Source: Photorhabdus laumondii subsp. laumondii (lineage in GTDB: Bacteria > Pseudomonadota > Gammaproteobacteria > Enterobacterales > Enterobacteriaceae). Taken from it: a DNA stretch of 64,000 nucleotides. The notes under the pieces are model-generated. The model was given only the letters and a program-made list of their open reading frames with translations, had not been told where the DNA came from and made no database searches. Of this stretch, positions 20,745 to 30,662 are shown one piece after another. Location: assembly GCF_003343245.1 (NCBI RefSeq), contig NZ_CP024901.1, positions 62,001 to 126,000 of the forward strand. Direction: 5' to 3'. Position 1 is the stretch's first letter, and each line of letters opens with the position of its first letter. The translations under genes and the position numbers were made by a program.

Positions 20745-21671
20745 TTATTTTCTTAGATCTTGTTGCACTTGCTGCATCGTTCTAACCCAAGGTTTTTTCG
20801 CCTGAATCTCGGCCGGTAGAGATGAAACAGCCCGTTTGGCTTCAGAAACGGAAGGGTAATCACCATGAATTAAAACAAACCAAACTTTTTCATTACGTTT
20901 AGTTTCATAAACTTTGTAATGGGTAAGATTATGCTTTTTAGCAAAAGCGGTCAGTGTATCTGAGCGGCTGGCACTACTTAATTGCAAAGTGTAGTGGTTT
21001 GCCGGGGTTTTTAATTGATCACTACTGGTGCTACTGACCACATTGTTTTTACTGCTAGCATGACTTGTCGATGGTTTTGATTTAGCCGGTGTTTCTGATT
21101 TCAGTGGACGGATATTTTCTGATTTCTGCTGTACCACCGGTGGTGGTGTTACTGGCTGTGATTGTTGGGCTTGATTCAGATTCTGTACTGCGTGATTTAT
21201 ATTACTCTGTTGTTGAGTCAGTGCATCAGGAATATTTCCTGGTAATTCAATGCGCTGATTTTGGGTTTTGCCATTGTTAGTTTGAAGCTGATGAGGTTGA
21301 GTTGAAGTACCACTGACAGGAGGAACATGGATTTCCTGTGGTCTGTTGATTGTATCTGTGGTGGTATTCTCTGATGTTATGGATTGATTATCATCGTTGT
21401 TGGATGATGAATTTGATAAATCAATATTCTTCTCAGCAACATTTGGCGATTGCTGTTTTTCATGTTCAGTTGGGGCTTTTAAGGCAGAACTGATAGCAAT
21501 AATCAGCAGTAGCAGCACTAAAATCCCAATGCCGAGCATCATTTGCTGACGTGAAACTGCAAATTTGGGTTTGTTTAATGGCTGACGCGAGCGTGAAGGA
21601 CGGCGATCTGAGGTATCTGGCCTAAACTCGTTATTTGCTCTTTGTTCATTTTCTGATTTGAATTCGTCCAT
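20745..21671 (-). CDS. damX: Cell division protein DamX (SPOR domain)
   Basis: A protein of about 308 residues: a short N-terminal cytoplasmic part (MDEFKSENEQRANNEF and DTSDRRPSRSRQ), one membrane helix (LGIGILVLLLLIIAISSAL near residue 45-65), a long Ser/Gln/Thr-rich periplasmic linker and a C-terminal SPOR domain (HYTLQLSSASRSDTLTAFAKKHNL) that binds denuded septal peptidoglycan. It is shorter than the 428-residue E. coli protein, mostly in the cytoplasmic acidic region and linker. I chose MDEFK as start from family similarity; an upstream ATG adds seven residues. Confidence 0.93.
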   Translation of the reverse strand: MDEFKSENEQRANNEFRPDTSDRRPSRSRQPLNKPKFAVSRQQMMLGIGILVLLLLIIAISSALKAPTEHEKQQSPNVAEKNIDLSNSSSNNDDNQSITSENTTTDTINRPQEIHVPPVSGTSTQPHQLQTNNGKTQNQRIELPGNIPDALTQQQSNINHAVQNLNQAQQSQPVTPPPVVQQKSENIRPLKSETPAKSKPSTSHASSKNNVVSSTSSDQLKTPANHYTLQLSSASRSDTLTAFAKKHNLTHYKVYETKRNEKVWFVLIHGDYPSVSEAKRAVSSLPAEIQAKKPWVRTMQQVQQDLRK

Positions 21672-21807
21672 ATGCCCTCCAAACAGAGCCAAGTACTGCC
21701 AATTGCAATTGAAGTCAGTCCGGCAGGCTGACTTAACGAAGATAGAAATTTGTCTGATAGAGTCGTTATTTTATGACACAACAACCAGATGTATGCAAAA
21801 AAACATT

Positions 21808-21934
21808 TATACCCGTTATCTTTCAAGTTGCCTCTTTGTTGGCTGCGCTCACTCACCCCAGTCACATAGTTCTCTATGCTCCCGGGGATTCGCTCCCTTG
21901 CCGTCGCGATCCATCTTGAAATCCATAGGATATG
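21808..21934. repeat. ERIC element (127 bp)
   Basis: A full 127-bp ERIC copy, in the opposite orientation to the one at 7022, from TATACCCGTTATC to CCATAGGATATG. It lies in the aroB-damX spacer, so it is probably transcribed within the operon and can fold into a long stem in the mRNA. Confidence 0.93.
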
Positions 21935-21963
21935 ATACAATAAGCATACAACTTACTTAAAAT

Positions 21964-23064
21964 TTACACATTTTCATACGGTAAACACTGAAGGATAGCG
22001 TCAACAACACAGTTGTGTTCAATATCTGAGCGAAGATCAGCTTTACCTATTTTTGTTGGAAGAACCAGTCGTAATTTACCTGCTATAACTTTCTTATCTC
22101 GCATCATATGTGGGAGGTAGGCTTCTGGTGGCATGTTTTGTGGCCCGTGTACCGGCAGATTTGCTCGCTCCAACAATCGGATAATACGTTGAGTATCCTG
22201 TTCAGAGAAATTATCAATAAGTTGAGCTGTTCTTGCTGCCATGACCATTCCGGCGGAAACTGCTTCCCCATGTAACCAGACACCATATCCCATTTCTGTT
22301 TCGATGGCGTGACCGAAGGTGTGACCAAGATTCAGCAGGGCACGCAAGCCACTCAATTCTTTCTCATCTGCGGCGACAACTTCAGCTTTCAATTCGCAGC
22401 AACGACGGATGCAGTGAGCCATTGCTTGGTTGTCAAGAGCCAGGAGTTTATCCATATTATCTTCAAGCCAGCTAAAAAATGCGCTGTCAAGAATGATACC
22501 GTACTTGATGACCTCTGCCAGACCGGAAGAGAGTTCGCGGGCTGGAAGCGTTTGCAGGCAGTTGAGATCGACCATCACAGAGGCTGGTTGATAGAATGCA
22601 CCTATCATATTCTTGCCAAAGGGATGGTTTACTGCGGTTTTTCCTCCGACAGAGGAATCAACTTGGGCAAGAAGGGTGGTAGGCATTTGAATAAAACGGA
22701 CACCACGTTGATAACAGGCAGCGGCAAAACCAGTTAAATCACCGATTACGCCGCCACCGAGAGCGATAAGTGTTGTGTCCCGGCTGTGGCTATTTTCCAG
22801 CAAAGCAGAAAATACGTCATTTAATACAGAAAGAGATTTGTACTGTTCACCATCAGGTAGAATCACTTCATCTACCCGAATCCTGGCTTGTTGCAAAGTA
22901 GCTTTTACTTTTGCCAGATACAGCGGAGCTAGGGTTTGATTCGTCACCAGCATAACTTGCTGGCCTGCTTTTAATGGTGCAAAAGCAGAAGGATCGTCAA
23001 ATAGCCCTTTTGCAATGGTAATTGGGTAACTACGTTCCCCTAAAGTGACAGTGATCTTTTCCAT
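21964..23064 (-). CDS. aroB: 3-dehydroquinate synthase
   Basis: A 366-residue NAD- and metal-dependent enzyme, the second step of the shikimate pathway. It has DGEQYKSL near residue 71, [22 protein letters not shown] near 101, [18 protein letters not shown] near 136, and the zinc ligands in AEVIKYG (about 184), [12 protein letters not shown] (about 247) and HGEAVSAGM (about 264). Length is as in E. coli (362). It follows aroK after 47 bases. Confidence 0.98.
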   Translation of the reverse strand: MEKITVTLGERSYPITIAKGLFDDPSAFAPLKAGQQVMLVTNQTLAPLYLAKVKATLQQARIRVDEVILPDGEQYKSLSVLNDVFSALLENSHSRDTTLIALGGGVIGDLTGFAAACYQRGVRFIQMPTTLLAQVDSSVGGKTAVNHPFGKNMIGAFYQPASVMVDLNCLQTLPARELSSGLAEVIKYGIILDSAFFSWLEDNMDKLLALDNQAMAHCIRRCCELKAEVVAADEKELSGLRALLNLGHTFGHAIETEMGYGVWLHGEAVSAGMVMAARTAQLIDNFSEQDTQRIIRLLERANLPVHGPQNMPPEAYLPHMMRDKKVIAGKLRLVLPTKIGKADLRSDIEHNCVVDAILQCLPYENV

Positions 23065-23111
23065 AAGCAGCCTTCGCCTTAATTATTTATCGCTGTACAG
23101 ACTTGCTTGAA

Positions 23112-23633
23112 TCAGTTTTTTTCCAGTAACTCAATGATTTGGTTAGCGACAACTTTAGCGCTCTGTTCATCGGTACGGATAGTGACATCAGCAATTTCCT
23201 CATACAGAGGATTACGTTCGTTTGCTAAATTTTCTAAAACTTCACGTGCTGGTGCATCAACTTGAAGTAAGGGACGTTTTTTATCGCGCTGAGTGCGTGC
23301 TAACTGTTTTTCAATGGTGGTTTCCAAGTAGACCACGACCCCACGGGCTGACAGACGATTGCGGGTTTCTCTGGATTTCACAGAACCTCCGCCAGTCGCC
23401 AGTACAATGCCTTGTTTTTCCGTGAGTTCGTTAATCACTTTTTCTTCGCGTTCGCGGAAGCCTTCTTCGCCTTCCACATCGAATACCCAGCCCACGTCAG
23501 CTCCGGTACGTCGCTCAATTTCTTGATCGGAGTCGTAAAACTCCATATTGAGTTGCTGAGCTAACTGACGACCAATAGTGCTTTTGCCGGCACCCATAGG
23601 CCCAACCAGAAAGATATTACGTTTCTCTGCCAT
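23112..23633 (-). CDS. aroK: Shikimate kinase I
   Basis: A 173-residue P-loop kinase that phosphorylates shikimate. The Walker A motif [15 protein letters not shown] is near residue 11, [31 protein letters not shown] near 34, the GGG shikimate-binding loop (LATGGGSV) near 78 and the RDKKRPLL lid near 116. The same length as E. coli AroK. It heads the aroK-aroB-damX-dam-rpe-gph-trpS operon. Confidence 0.98.
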
Positions 23634-24002
23634 GTTTTTGGTATTACTAAGACTATTCGTTAATGATAACCCGCCCCGCTAATCAAATCAGCAGCGGGAC
23701 CTAAACTGAAACCTCATGAGCGGTAATGTGAGATCAGATAACAAAATTATCTCAGTACATCAGCCAGTTTTGCAACTATATAAATCAACGACGAGCTTTT
23801 TGTGACGGAAGCTCTGGTTTCATTGGCTGATTATTGTGATGTTAAACCCGACCACTCAATTAGTTAACTCTTGTATGCTAAATTGGACTCAGCGTCAAAT
23901 CTATAAACAGGATTAGTTGGAAAAATCTGCGCATCATCATACGGAATAGTTAAGTTTTTTATATCCAACTCACTGATATAACGGTTATATTTTTATTTTT
24001 GA
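23634..24002. other. Intergenic region between hofQ and aroK
   Basis: About 370 bases without a gene. It must hold the aroK promoter on the minus strand. A stem CCCGCT / AGCGGG (23675-23680 and 23693-23698) lies in the aroK leader and could be a leader hairpin or a weak terminator for upstream transcripts. No other structure is seen. Confidence 0.4.
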
Positions 24003-25037
24003 TCAAATGTCCATCAATTGAGGTGTGATAAATATGACTAACTCACGTCGGCTGTGTTTATGAGCTTTTTGGTTAAATAATGAGCCGAGTAGTGGGATGT
24101 CTGATAGATAAGGGACCTTTTGGGTTTGCTCGCCTTTTTTCTGTTGAAAAATGCCACCGAGAATAAGTGTTTCACCATTTTTTACAGTAACTTGAGTTAT
24201 TATTTCCTGTTTGTCGATGGTTAAATTTTCACCTCCTCCTTGACTTATTGAGATCCCTGGCATGTTTTGACTGATTTTTAGAGAGAGTCTGATTTTGTTT
24301 TTTCTCAGTATATGGGGTGTGACTTCCATTCCTAGTACGGCTTCTTTAAATTGCACGGTACTTTTCTCTTTTTCTTGGCTGACGTAGGGAATATCAGAGC
24401 CTTGCTTGATGCTGGCTAACTGTTGATGTGAGGCGGTTAGTCTTGGGCTAGCGATAATATCTAGTTGGTTTTCTTGTTCTAAGGCACTGAGCTCCATTTC
24501 CAGCAAACTGGTGTGAATGCGGGCAATATTGAATGCAAATCGATGCATGTTATCGTTGGCTGCTTGGTTGATATTGAGGCGGTTTATACCCGTTGATGTA
24601 TTAATCTGCTCTCCTATCGGCATACCCCAGTAAATGCCGAGTTCATGTAATGCTTCTCGGCTACTGGTCACGATATGTGCAGTAATCTGCACTTGTTGCT
24701 GTGGTGTATCTATCTCTTTCAGCCAGCTTTTTATCTGTGCGATGGCGATGGGGGTATCCTGTAAAATCAGACTGTTAGTTTCAGGATCAAAATCAACTTT
24801 ACCCTCTTTTGTTATCAGTGCGGGCGTATTTTGCCTGAGATTCATGGCGATTCTTTCTGCATCTGCATATTGTAATACGGTTGAAAGGGACTGAATTTCG
24901 GTCTCATTGACTGATTGATCAAATAACTCAACCGATTGCTCTTCTGTCTCTATCATCGGGGGAACAAAAGGATTTCTTATTTCTGCAACAACAATAGCGG
25001 GCAGAAAAAGGATGAATAGAATAAATTTTTTAGTCAT
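24003..25037 (-). CDS. hofQ: HofQ-like secretin (DNA uptake/type IV pilus type), shortened with a HofP-like N-terminus
   Basis: A 344-residue outer-membrane secretin homologue. After a signal peptide (MTKKFILFILFLPAIVVA) comes RNPFVPPMIE, a DPFxPP-like motif typical of PilP/HofP rather than of HofQ. The N1-type domain follows (TVLQYADAERIAMNL to LKEIDTPQQQVQITAHIV), then the secretin core ENQLDIIASPRLTASHQQLASIKQG and the C-terminal LILGGIFQQKKGEQTQKVPYLSDIPLLGSLF. The STN domain of full-length HofQ (412 residues in E. coli) is absent, and no separate hofP gene exists. E. coli uses this operon to take up DNA as nutrient. The start overlaps hofO by 8 bases. Confidence 0.85.
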   Translation of the reverse strand: MTKKFILFILFLPAIVVAEIRNPFVPPMIETEEQSVELFDQSVNETEIQSLSTVLQYADAERIAMNLRQNTPALITKEGKVDFDPETNSLILQDTPIAIAQIKSWLKEIDTPQQQVQITAHIVTSSREALHELGIYWGMPIGEQINTSTGINRLNINQAANDNMHRFAFNIARIHTSLLEMELSALEQENQLDIIASPRLTASHQQLASIKQGSDIPYVSQEKEKSTVQFKEAVLGMEVTPHILRKNKIRLSLKISQNMPGISISQGGGENLTIDKQEIITQVTVKNGETLILGGIFQQKKGEQTQKVPYLSDIPLLGSLFNQKAHKHSRRELVIFITPQLMDI

Positions 25038-25575
25038 AAAATTCCTCATGTGAGGCTTCTGACAGGGTGATTTTGACGTTTAGAGATTCACCTGATGGTG
25101 AAATGGAAAGCTGTTTAATTAGCAGCGGTGGATATAACGTTTGTAACGCCTCAAGAAAACTCAGCATCTGTTCGTAGTTCAAATAAATTGTGATTTGCCA
25201 GAGCGTTTTTTCCCCTTCTTTTTTACGTTGCCACTCAAGAACTTGCGCACCAGAGTTTATCAATGGCTGTTGTAATTGTTTTATTGCGGTAATTTTTACC
25301 TCATTTTGTCGCGGCTTACTGAGTTTATTTTCTATTTGGTTGATGTGTTGTCGTATACCTCCCAATAGCGGTAGCTGATTTAGCCGTTCATTGGCTGCTT
25401 TGGTATTGATTTGTTGGGCTGCTATTTTTTGCGCCAGGCTACTTCGTTGTTCAGTTCTTTCTTGCCAGAAGAAAAGATAAAACAGAATCAGAAATAGCAT
25501 GATGATAGCTTGCTGCCAGATAAAGAGCAGCCAGGTTGGTTTGGCAAACCACCATAGATAGTCACTTTTTATCAT
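25030..25575 (-). CDS. hofO: HofO-like protein (PilO-type)
   Basis: A 181-residue inner-membrane protein with one N-terminal helix (WLLFIWQQAIIMLFLILFYLFFW), a coiled-coil stretch (EQRSSLAQKIAAQQINTKAANERLNQ) and a periplasmic ferredoxin-like fold as in PilO. Assigned mainly by position between hofN and hofQ. I chose MIKSDYLWW at 25575; an in-frame ATG at 25605 would lie deep inside hofN. It overlaps hofN by 14 bases and hofQ by 8. Confidence 0.8.
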   Translation of the reverse strand: MIKSDYLWWFAKPTWLLFIWQQAIIMLFLILFYLFFWQERTEQRSSLAQKIAAQQINTKAANERLNQLPLLGGIRQHINQIENKLSKPRQNEVKITAIKQLQQPLINSGAQVLEWQRKKEGEKTLWQITIYLNYEQMLSFLEALQTLYPPLLIKQLSISPSGESLNVKITLSEASHEEFYD

Positions 25576-26116
25576 CGGATATCTCCGTCTGCCAGTTAGC
25601 GTCAATAATAAATTGCCTGATTTGTTGTTCGGTAGTGGTCATCTTTTTTAGTTGAATTTCAGACAATTGCCCGTTGTTTTCAAGATTATCCAGCAGAGAC
25701 GTCATACTGGAATAATCCAGACTATTAGCAACCAGTTTTAATTGGCCTGCCTGATCATCGAAAGCGGTTAACCAACTTCCTTCTGGTAATAATTCAGGTA
25801 ATTCATTAAATAATTGCCAATGTTGTTGGTTCTGTTTCAGCCACGTTTGTTGTTGTTTTAATTTATCGGCCAGTTTGTTGTGAAGATTGACCGCCTCCTC
25901 TGTCTGAGTTATCTGTTGTTGCAAATATAATTGTTGCTGGTTGAGTTGCTGCCATTGTCTTTGATACTGGTTAATCGTTTCCTGCTGTTTTAATAACATC
26001 CAGACGAGTACTGTCAGCCACAACATCAATTGCAATAAGAGAAGAATCGCCCACCAACGATAACGATGTCTTAGCCGGGTTTGGCGCCAAGGTAGAAAAT
26101 TAACCTGATACATCAT
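25562..26116 (-). CDS. hofN: HofN-like protein (PilN-type)
   Basis: A 184-residue bitopic inner-membrane protein. The N-terminal MMYQVNFLPWRQTRLRHRYRWW matches the PilN pattern (INLLPWR), whose N-terminus binds PilM. One membrane helix follows (ILLLLQLMLWLTVLVWMLL), then a glutamine-rich coiled coil (about residues 45-95) and a small periplasmic domain. It starts at TAATG overlapping the hofM stop. Confidence 0.85.
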   Translation of the reverse strand: MMYQVNFLPWRQTRLRHRYRWWAILLLLQLMLWLTVLVWMLLKQQETINQYQRQWQQLNQQQLYLQQQITQTEEAVNLHNKLADKLKQQQTWLKQNQQHWQLFNELPELLPEGSWLTAFDDQAGQLKLVANSLDYSSMTSLLDNLENNGQLSEIQLKKMTTTEQQIRQFIIDANWQTEISDDKK

Positions 26117-26946
26117 TACTTATCATCCGGTCTGAGTGCTAAACCACCGGCTATCACATATTCCATCAGTTGGATTGGCAGTGGTGGTTGATAGTGACGA
26201 AATGCTGTCAACATATCCCAAGAATAAGTTCCTTCAGGTAGAGCTTCTTGTTGGTAGCTGCTGTAGTAAACCGGCTGTTCAGCCATAGATGAAGCAGATA
26301 ATTGACGGATAATCTGCTGTGGAGAAACAGCCGTATTTGCTGATACTAAATCATAAGCGAAGGGGGCATTGGCAGGAGATACCCATAGCCAACCAGATTG
26401 TTGCCTATGTAACAGCCAACTATCAGCGGGAACGCCGGCATATTGTGCTATATAGCGTAGGGCACAAGGGGCAATATCAATGGCGTCTGGAAATATTCCT
26501 GCTTGTGCAAGACATTGTAGCCAGAGGTTGAGATCTTTCTGGCGAGCGGCACTGATGTAGGCGTTTTGTTCAATAATACGGTAATCCAGCGCCAGTTCTC
26601 GGGTATTAAAGGGGAATTGTTTCTCGGCACTGGCGTTGATAAACCAGCCTTGTTCCGGCTCTTTAAGATTGATATCTGGAGGTAAAATCAGACTCTTCTG
26701 CAATGTTTGTTGTACAGGTAGGGCGAGCCTGAAACTGATTTTTTTAGGTAATTCTTGGCGCCATTGATTTAAAATATCACATAATATTTCTGGCCGTTGT
26801 AAACGGCCCTCTGGCATGACCGCATCAGATAAAAGATATTGCCAGCAGTGGCGAAGCTGCCAGCCATCTCGGCGTTTTATAGCTGCGACGGCGCGAAGGA
26901 TGCCATTTTGGATGTCCAATCCGACATACCATTTTGGTGAATACAT
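26116..26946 (-). CDS. hofM: HofM-like protein (PilM-type)
   Basis: A 276-residue cytoplasmic actin-like protein of the PilM group, beginning MYSPKWYVGLDIQNGILRAVA, where GLDI corresponds to the first phosphate-binding loop. SAARQKDLNLWLQCLAQAGIFPDAIDIAPCAL near residues 133-165 fits the family. It should scaffold HofN and HofO at the inner membrane. It is divergent from mrcA, with 119 bases between them, the same arrangement as in E. coli. Confidence 0.85.
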   Translation of the reverse strand: MYSPKWYVGLDIQNGILRAVAAIKRRDGWQLRHCWQYLLSDAVMPEGRLQRPEILCDILNQWRQELPKKISFRLALPVQQTLQKSLILPPDINLKEPEQGWFINASAEKQFPFNTRELALDYRIIEQNAYISAARQKDLNLWLQCLAQAGIFPDAIDIAPCALRYIAQYAGVPADSWLLHRQQSGWLWVSPANAPFAYDLVSANTAVSPQQIIRQLSASSMAEQPVYYSSYQQEALPEGTYSWDMLTAFRHYQPPLPIQLMEYVIAGGLALRPDDK

Positions 26947-27065
26947 ATATCGATCTCCATATCAGTAATTTTAATAAAAGACCATATTCAAGGTGCTGTG
27001 TAACCTTTATACTACGCGCCGATTGTTTATAAACCACCCGACTAACATGGCATGGGAAATTTCAG

Positions 27066-29594
27066 GTGAAGTTCGTAAAGTATTTTCTAGTCTTTGTTGT
27101 GAGTTGCATTTTTCTGGGAACGGCCTCGATTTTTGGTATGTATAAATATATCGAGCCTCAGTTACCTGATGTGGCGACATTAAAGGATGTTCGATTACAG
27201 ACACCAATGCAGGTGTTCAGTGCAGATGGCGAGCTGATTGCTCAATATGGTGAAAAGCGCCGTATGCCTCTTGAGCTGCCCGAAATTCCACCCATTATGG
27301 TGAAGGCGTTCATTGCAACGGAGGACAGCCGTTTTTATGAACATCACGGGGTTGACCCTGTAGGGATTATCCGGGCAGCTTCTGTCGCGATGAGTTCAGG
27401 TCATGCATCACAAGGGGCAAGTACCATTACTCAGCAACTGGCGAGAAATTTCTTTCTCACTCCTGAGAAGACGTTGATGCGTAAAGTCAAGGAAGCTTTT
27501 CTGGCCATCAGGATTGAGCAATTGCTGAATAAAGATGAGATCCTCGAACTCTATCTCAATAAAATTTACCTTGGTTACCGGGCTTATGGTGTTGGAGCTG
27601 CGGCTCAAGTTTATTTTGGTAAGAGTGTCAATGAGTTGACACTGAGTGAAATCGCCATGATTGCTGGTTTGCCAAAGGCACCTTCTACGTTTAACCCGCT
27701 TTATTCTTATGGCCGAGCGATTAACCGCCGGAATGTGGTTCTGAGCCGTATGCTCAATGAGGGCTATATTACTCAGCAGCAATATAATCAAGCTAGAAGT
27801 GAAAAACTGGTAGCGAATTATCATGCACCTCAGATTGCTTTCTCTGCGCCCTATTTGTCCGAGATGGTGCGTCAGGAGATGATTGAGCGTTATGGTGAGA
27901 ATGCTTACACCGACGGTTATAAGGTTTATACCACGATTACCCGTAAACTTCAGTTAGCTGCCGTGGATGCGGTTCGTAATAACCTCATTGATTATGATGT
28001 GCGTCATGGCTACCGTGGGGCGCAGGAAGTTTTGTGGAAAGTGGGTGAACCTGCTTGGGATCGGGAACAAATTGTCAAGAAGCTTAAGACCTTACCAAGT
28101 TATGGGGCGTTAATGCCGGCTGTAGTGACCAAAGCAGGTACTGATCAGGCGATAGTGATGTTGCCTGATGGCAGCAGTGTAGAATTGCCCATCGCGGGTG
28201 TCCGTTGGGCCAAAAAGTTCAAATCTGATAGTGCACAGGGTGCGGTTCCTCGTAGTGTGAATGAAGTGGTTCAAGTGGGTGAACAGGTTTGGGTTCGGAA
28301 AGTAAAGGATATTTGGTGGTTGGCACAAGTGCCGGAAGCTAATGCTGCTTTGGTCTCTATTGATCCGAATGATGGTGCTGTGAAAGCGCTGGTTGGTGGG
28401 TTTGATTTCAACTTGAGTAAATTTAACCGTGTCACTCAGTCATTACGTCAAATTGGTTCTAATATTAAACCATTTCTCTATACCGCAGCGATGGATAAAG
28501 GGCTGACATTAGCTTCATTGTTGAATGACTTACCCATTAGTCGTTGGGATGCAGGAGCTAGTACTGACTGGCGTCCGAAAAACTCACCACCGGCTTATGT
28601 TGGGCCAATCCGTTTGCGTCAGGGATTAGGGCAATCGAAGAACGTCGTGATGGTGCGAGCAATGCGAGCAATGGGAGTCGATTATGCCGCTGATTACCTG
28701 CAACGGTTTGGTTTTCCGGCACAAAATATTGTACGTACCGAATCTCTGGCTTTGGGATCACCATCATTCACTCCAATGCAAATGGTACGAGGGTATTCGG
28801 TCATGTCCAATGGTGGCTATCTGATCGATCCTTACTTCATTACTAAGATTGAAAACGAAGATGGCGATGTTCTCTTTGAGGCTAAACCGAAAATTGCATG
28901 TCCGCAGTGCGATATTCCAGTAATTTATGGGGATACGGTACGTTCAATCGAACTTTCTGAAAACTCGATAGAGAATGTTGCTCAATCTCATGTTGGCCAG
29001 CAAGAGATATTGCCGTTACCTGAATTAGAAAGAGCACCGGTCATTGATGGCCGTGAAGGTGCGCAAGAATATGCTCCTCATGTTATCAGTACTCAGTTGG
29101 CATTTTTGATCCATGATGCTTTGAATAGCAATATTTTTGGTGAGCCGGGTTGGTCTGGTACGGGTTGGCGCGCCTCGCGCGATCTGAAACGTCGTGATAT
29201 TGGTGGCAAAACTGGGACAACTAATAGTTCAAAAGATGCCTGGTTCTCAGGTTATGGGCCGGATATTGTCACGACGGTTTGGATTGGTTTTGATGATCAC
29301 CGTAGAAGCCTTGGTCGTACAGCAGCCAGTGGCGGTGAGGCGGGTGCTAAGAGTGCGCAGCCAATTTGGGATGATTTTATGAAAATTGCACTGGAGGGGG
29401 TTCCTGAAAAAGAAGTTACACCTCCTCCGGGGATTGTTTCTGCCGTGATAGATCGTAAAACAGGTAAACTTGCTGGCGGCGGCGGAGATACCCGTAGTGA
29501 ATACTTCATTGACGGCACTCAACCTACAGAAAGTGCGGTGCAGGAAGTTGGCACAATTTTAATTGAGAATGGTGAAAGTCAGGAGCTATTCTGA
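27066..29594 (+). CDS. mrcA: Penicillin-binding protein 1A
   Basis: An 842-residue bifunctional peptidoglycan synthase. One N-terminal membrane anchor is followed by the glycosyltransferase-51 domain (AFIATEDSRFYEHHGVD near residue 80 with the catalytic Glu, and GASTITQQLARNFFL near 117). The transpeptidase domain has the catalytic serine in RQIGSNIKPFLY near 465, SKN in GLGQSKNVV near 523 and KTG in IGGKTGTTNSSKDAWFSGY near 717. An OB-fold insert lies between the two. The start codon is GTG after a TTTCAG leader. Length is like E. coli (850). Confidence 0.97.
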   Translation: MKFVKYFLVFVVSCIFLGTASIFGMYKYIEPQLPDVATLKDVRLQTPMQVFSADGELIAQYGEKRRMPLELPEIPPIMVKAFIATEDSRFYEHHGVDPVGIIRAASVAMSSGHASQGASTITQQLARNFFLTPEKTLMRKVKEAFLAIRIEQLLNKDEILELYLNKIYLGYRAYGVGAAAQVYFGKSVNELTLSEIAMIAGLPKAPSTFNPLYSYGRAINRRNVVLSRMLNEGYITQQQYNQARSEKLVANYHAPQIAFSAPYLSEMVRQEMIERYGENAYTDGYKVYTTITRKLQLAAVDAVRNNLIDYDVRHGYRGAQEVLWKVGEPAWDREQIVKKLKTLPSYGALMPAVVTKAGTDQAIVMLPDGSSVELPIAGVRWAKKFKSDSAQGAVPRSVNEVVQVGEQVWVRKVKDIWWLAQVPEANAALVSIDPNDGAVKALVGGFDFNLSKFNRVTQSLRQIGSNIKPFLYTAAMDKGLTLASLLNDLPISRWDAGASTDWRPKNSPPAYVGPIRLRQGLGQSKNVVMVRAMRAMGVDYAADYLQRFGFPAQNIVRTESLALGSPSFTPMQMVRGYSVMSNGGYLIDPYFITKIENEDGDVLFEAKPKIACPQCDIPVIYGDTVRSIELSENSIENVAQSHVGQQEILPLPELERAPVIDGREGAQEYAPHVISTQLAFLIHDALNSNIFGEPGWSGTGWRASRDLKRRDIGGKTGTTNSSKDAWFSGYGPDIVTTVWIGFDDHRRSLGRTAASGGEAGAKSAQPIWDDFMKIALEGVPEKEVTPPPGIVSAVIDRKTGKLAGGGGDTRSEYFIDGTQPTESAVQEVGTILIENGESQELF

Positions 29595-29603
29595 TGATAG
29601 AGC

Positions 29604-29630
29604 AGGCACAACGGAAGCGCTGTTGTGCCT
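29604..29630. terminator. Hairpin between convergent mrcA and nudE
   Basis: A perfect 9-bp stem AGGCACAAC / GTTGTGCCT with a 9-base loop lies in the 43-base gap between the convergent genes. No clear T-run, so termination is probable but not certain. Confidence 0.6.
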
Positions 29631-29637
29631 GTGAACT

Positions 29638-30186
29638 TCAACGGTGTATTAAGTATTTTTGTGCCAGAAATAGGGCGCAGACGTTGCGTGCTTCGTTGAA
29701 ATCAGCGTGATCCAGTAATGACATCATATCTGCTATTGGCCAACGTATTTGTGATAGCGGTTCAGGCTCATCCCCTTCCAGGCTTTCTGGATAGAGATTT
29801 TCGGCAATAACAATGTTCATTTTGCTAGAAAAATAGGATGGGGCCATAGTGAGTTTGGCTAATTGTTCTATTTTTCTGGCACCAAAACTGACTTCTTCTT
29901 TTAATTCACGGTTAGCGGCTTCAAAGATACTTTCCCCTGGGTCGATCGCGCCTTTAGGAAAGCCCAATTCGTACTGCTCAATGCCGACTGCATACTCACG
30001 AATAAGCAACAATTCCTCCCCAATGACCGGGATTATCAGAACAGCTTCCCGATTGGCCGGACGCATCCGTTCATAAACGCGTTTTACACCGTTACTAAAT
30101 TCGAGATCAACTGACTGAATATGAAATAAACGTGAATGGGCAATGTCCTCTATGTTGAGGATTTTAGGGTTTTTCAGGTCATTCAT
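29638..30186 (-). CDS. nudE: ADP compounds hydrolase NudE
   Basis: A 182-residue Nudix hydrolase that cleaves ADP-ribose, NADH and Ap3A-type compounds. The Nudix box G-x5-E-x7-REUxEE-x-G is visible as GAIDPGESIFEAANRELKEE near residue 80. Same length class as E. coli NudE (186). It is convergent with mrcA and divergent from igaA as in E. coli. Confidence 0.96.
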   Translation of the reverse strand: MNDLKNPKILNIEDIAHSRLFHIQSVDLEFSNGVKRVYERMRPANREAVLIIPVIGEELLLIREYAVGIEQYELGFPKGAIDPGESIFEAANRELKEEVSFGARKIEQLAKLTMAPSYFSSKMNIVIAENLYPESLEGDEPEPLSQIRWPIADMMSLLDHADFNEARNVCALFLAQKYLIHR

Positions 30187-30421
30187 AATTGCCCCTGATG
30201 GTTTAATATTGGTTGAGTTGAGTGCCTGTGCATTATTACGTCTTAAATTATTTCATTAACCTTAGATTTTATGATGAAATTAGGTACACTCCATAGCTTG
30301 ACTAAATATGGCCGATTATTTTGATAAATGATAGTGATTATCGCTGGTTATTGTTGTTACTGTTATCTTTATCCTCTCTGGAAATAGATCTATGTTGTAT
30401 ATAGTTTAGCGAGTTATCATA

Positions 30422-30548
30422 TATACCCGTTATCTTTCAAGTTGCCTCTTTGTTGGCTGCGCTCGCTCACCCCGGTCACATCGTTATCTATGTTCCCGGG
30501 GATTCACTCCCTTGCCGTCGCGATGCATCTTGAAATCCATAGGGTATA
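30422..30548. repeat. ERIC element (127 bp)
   Basis: A full-length 127-bp ERIC copy from TATACCCGTTATC to CCATAGGGTATA in the 476-base nudE-igaA gap. Its termini pair with each other and the central block carries the conserved CACCCCGGTCACA half. Confidence 0.94.
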
Positions 30549-30662
30549 ACTCATTGTAAAATAAATTAAAAAAATAAATAGAAATAACCTAATTCAGAAC
30601 TTAATGTGTAGTCGCTAATTTGCAAACAACAATAGTAAGATTGTCATGGGTATGGGGATAAA

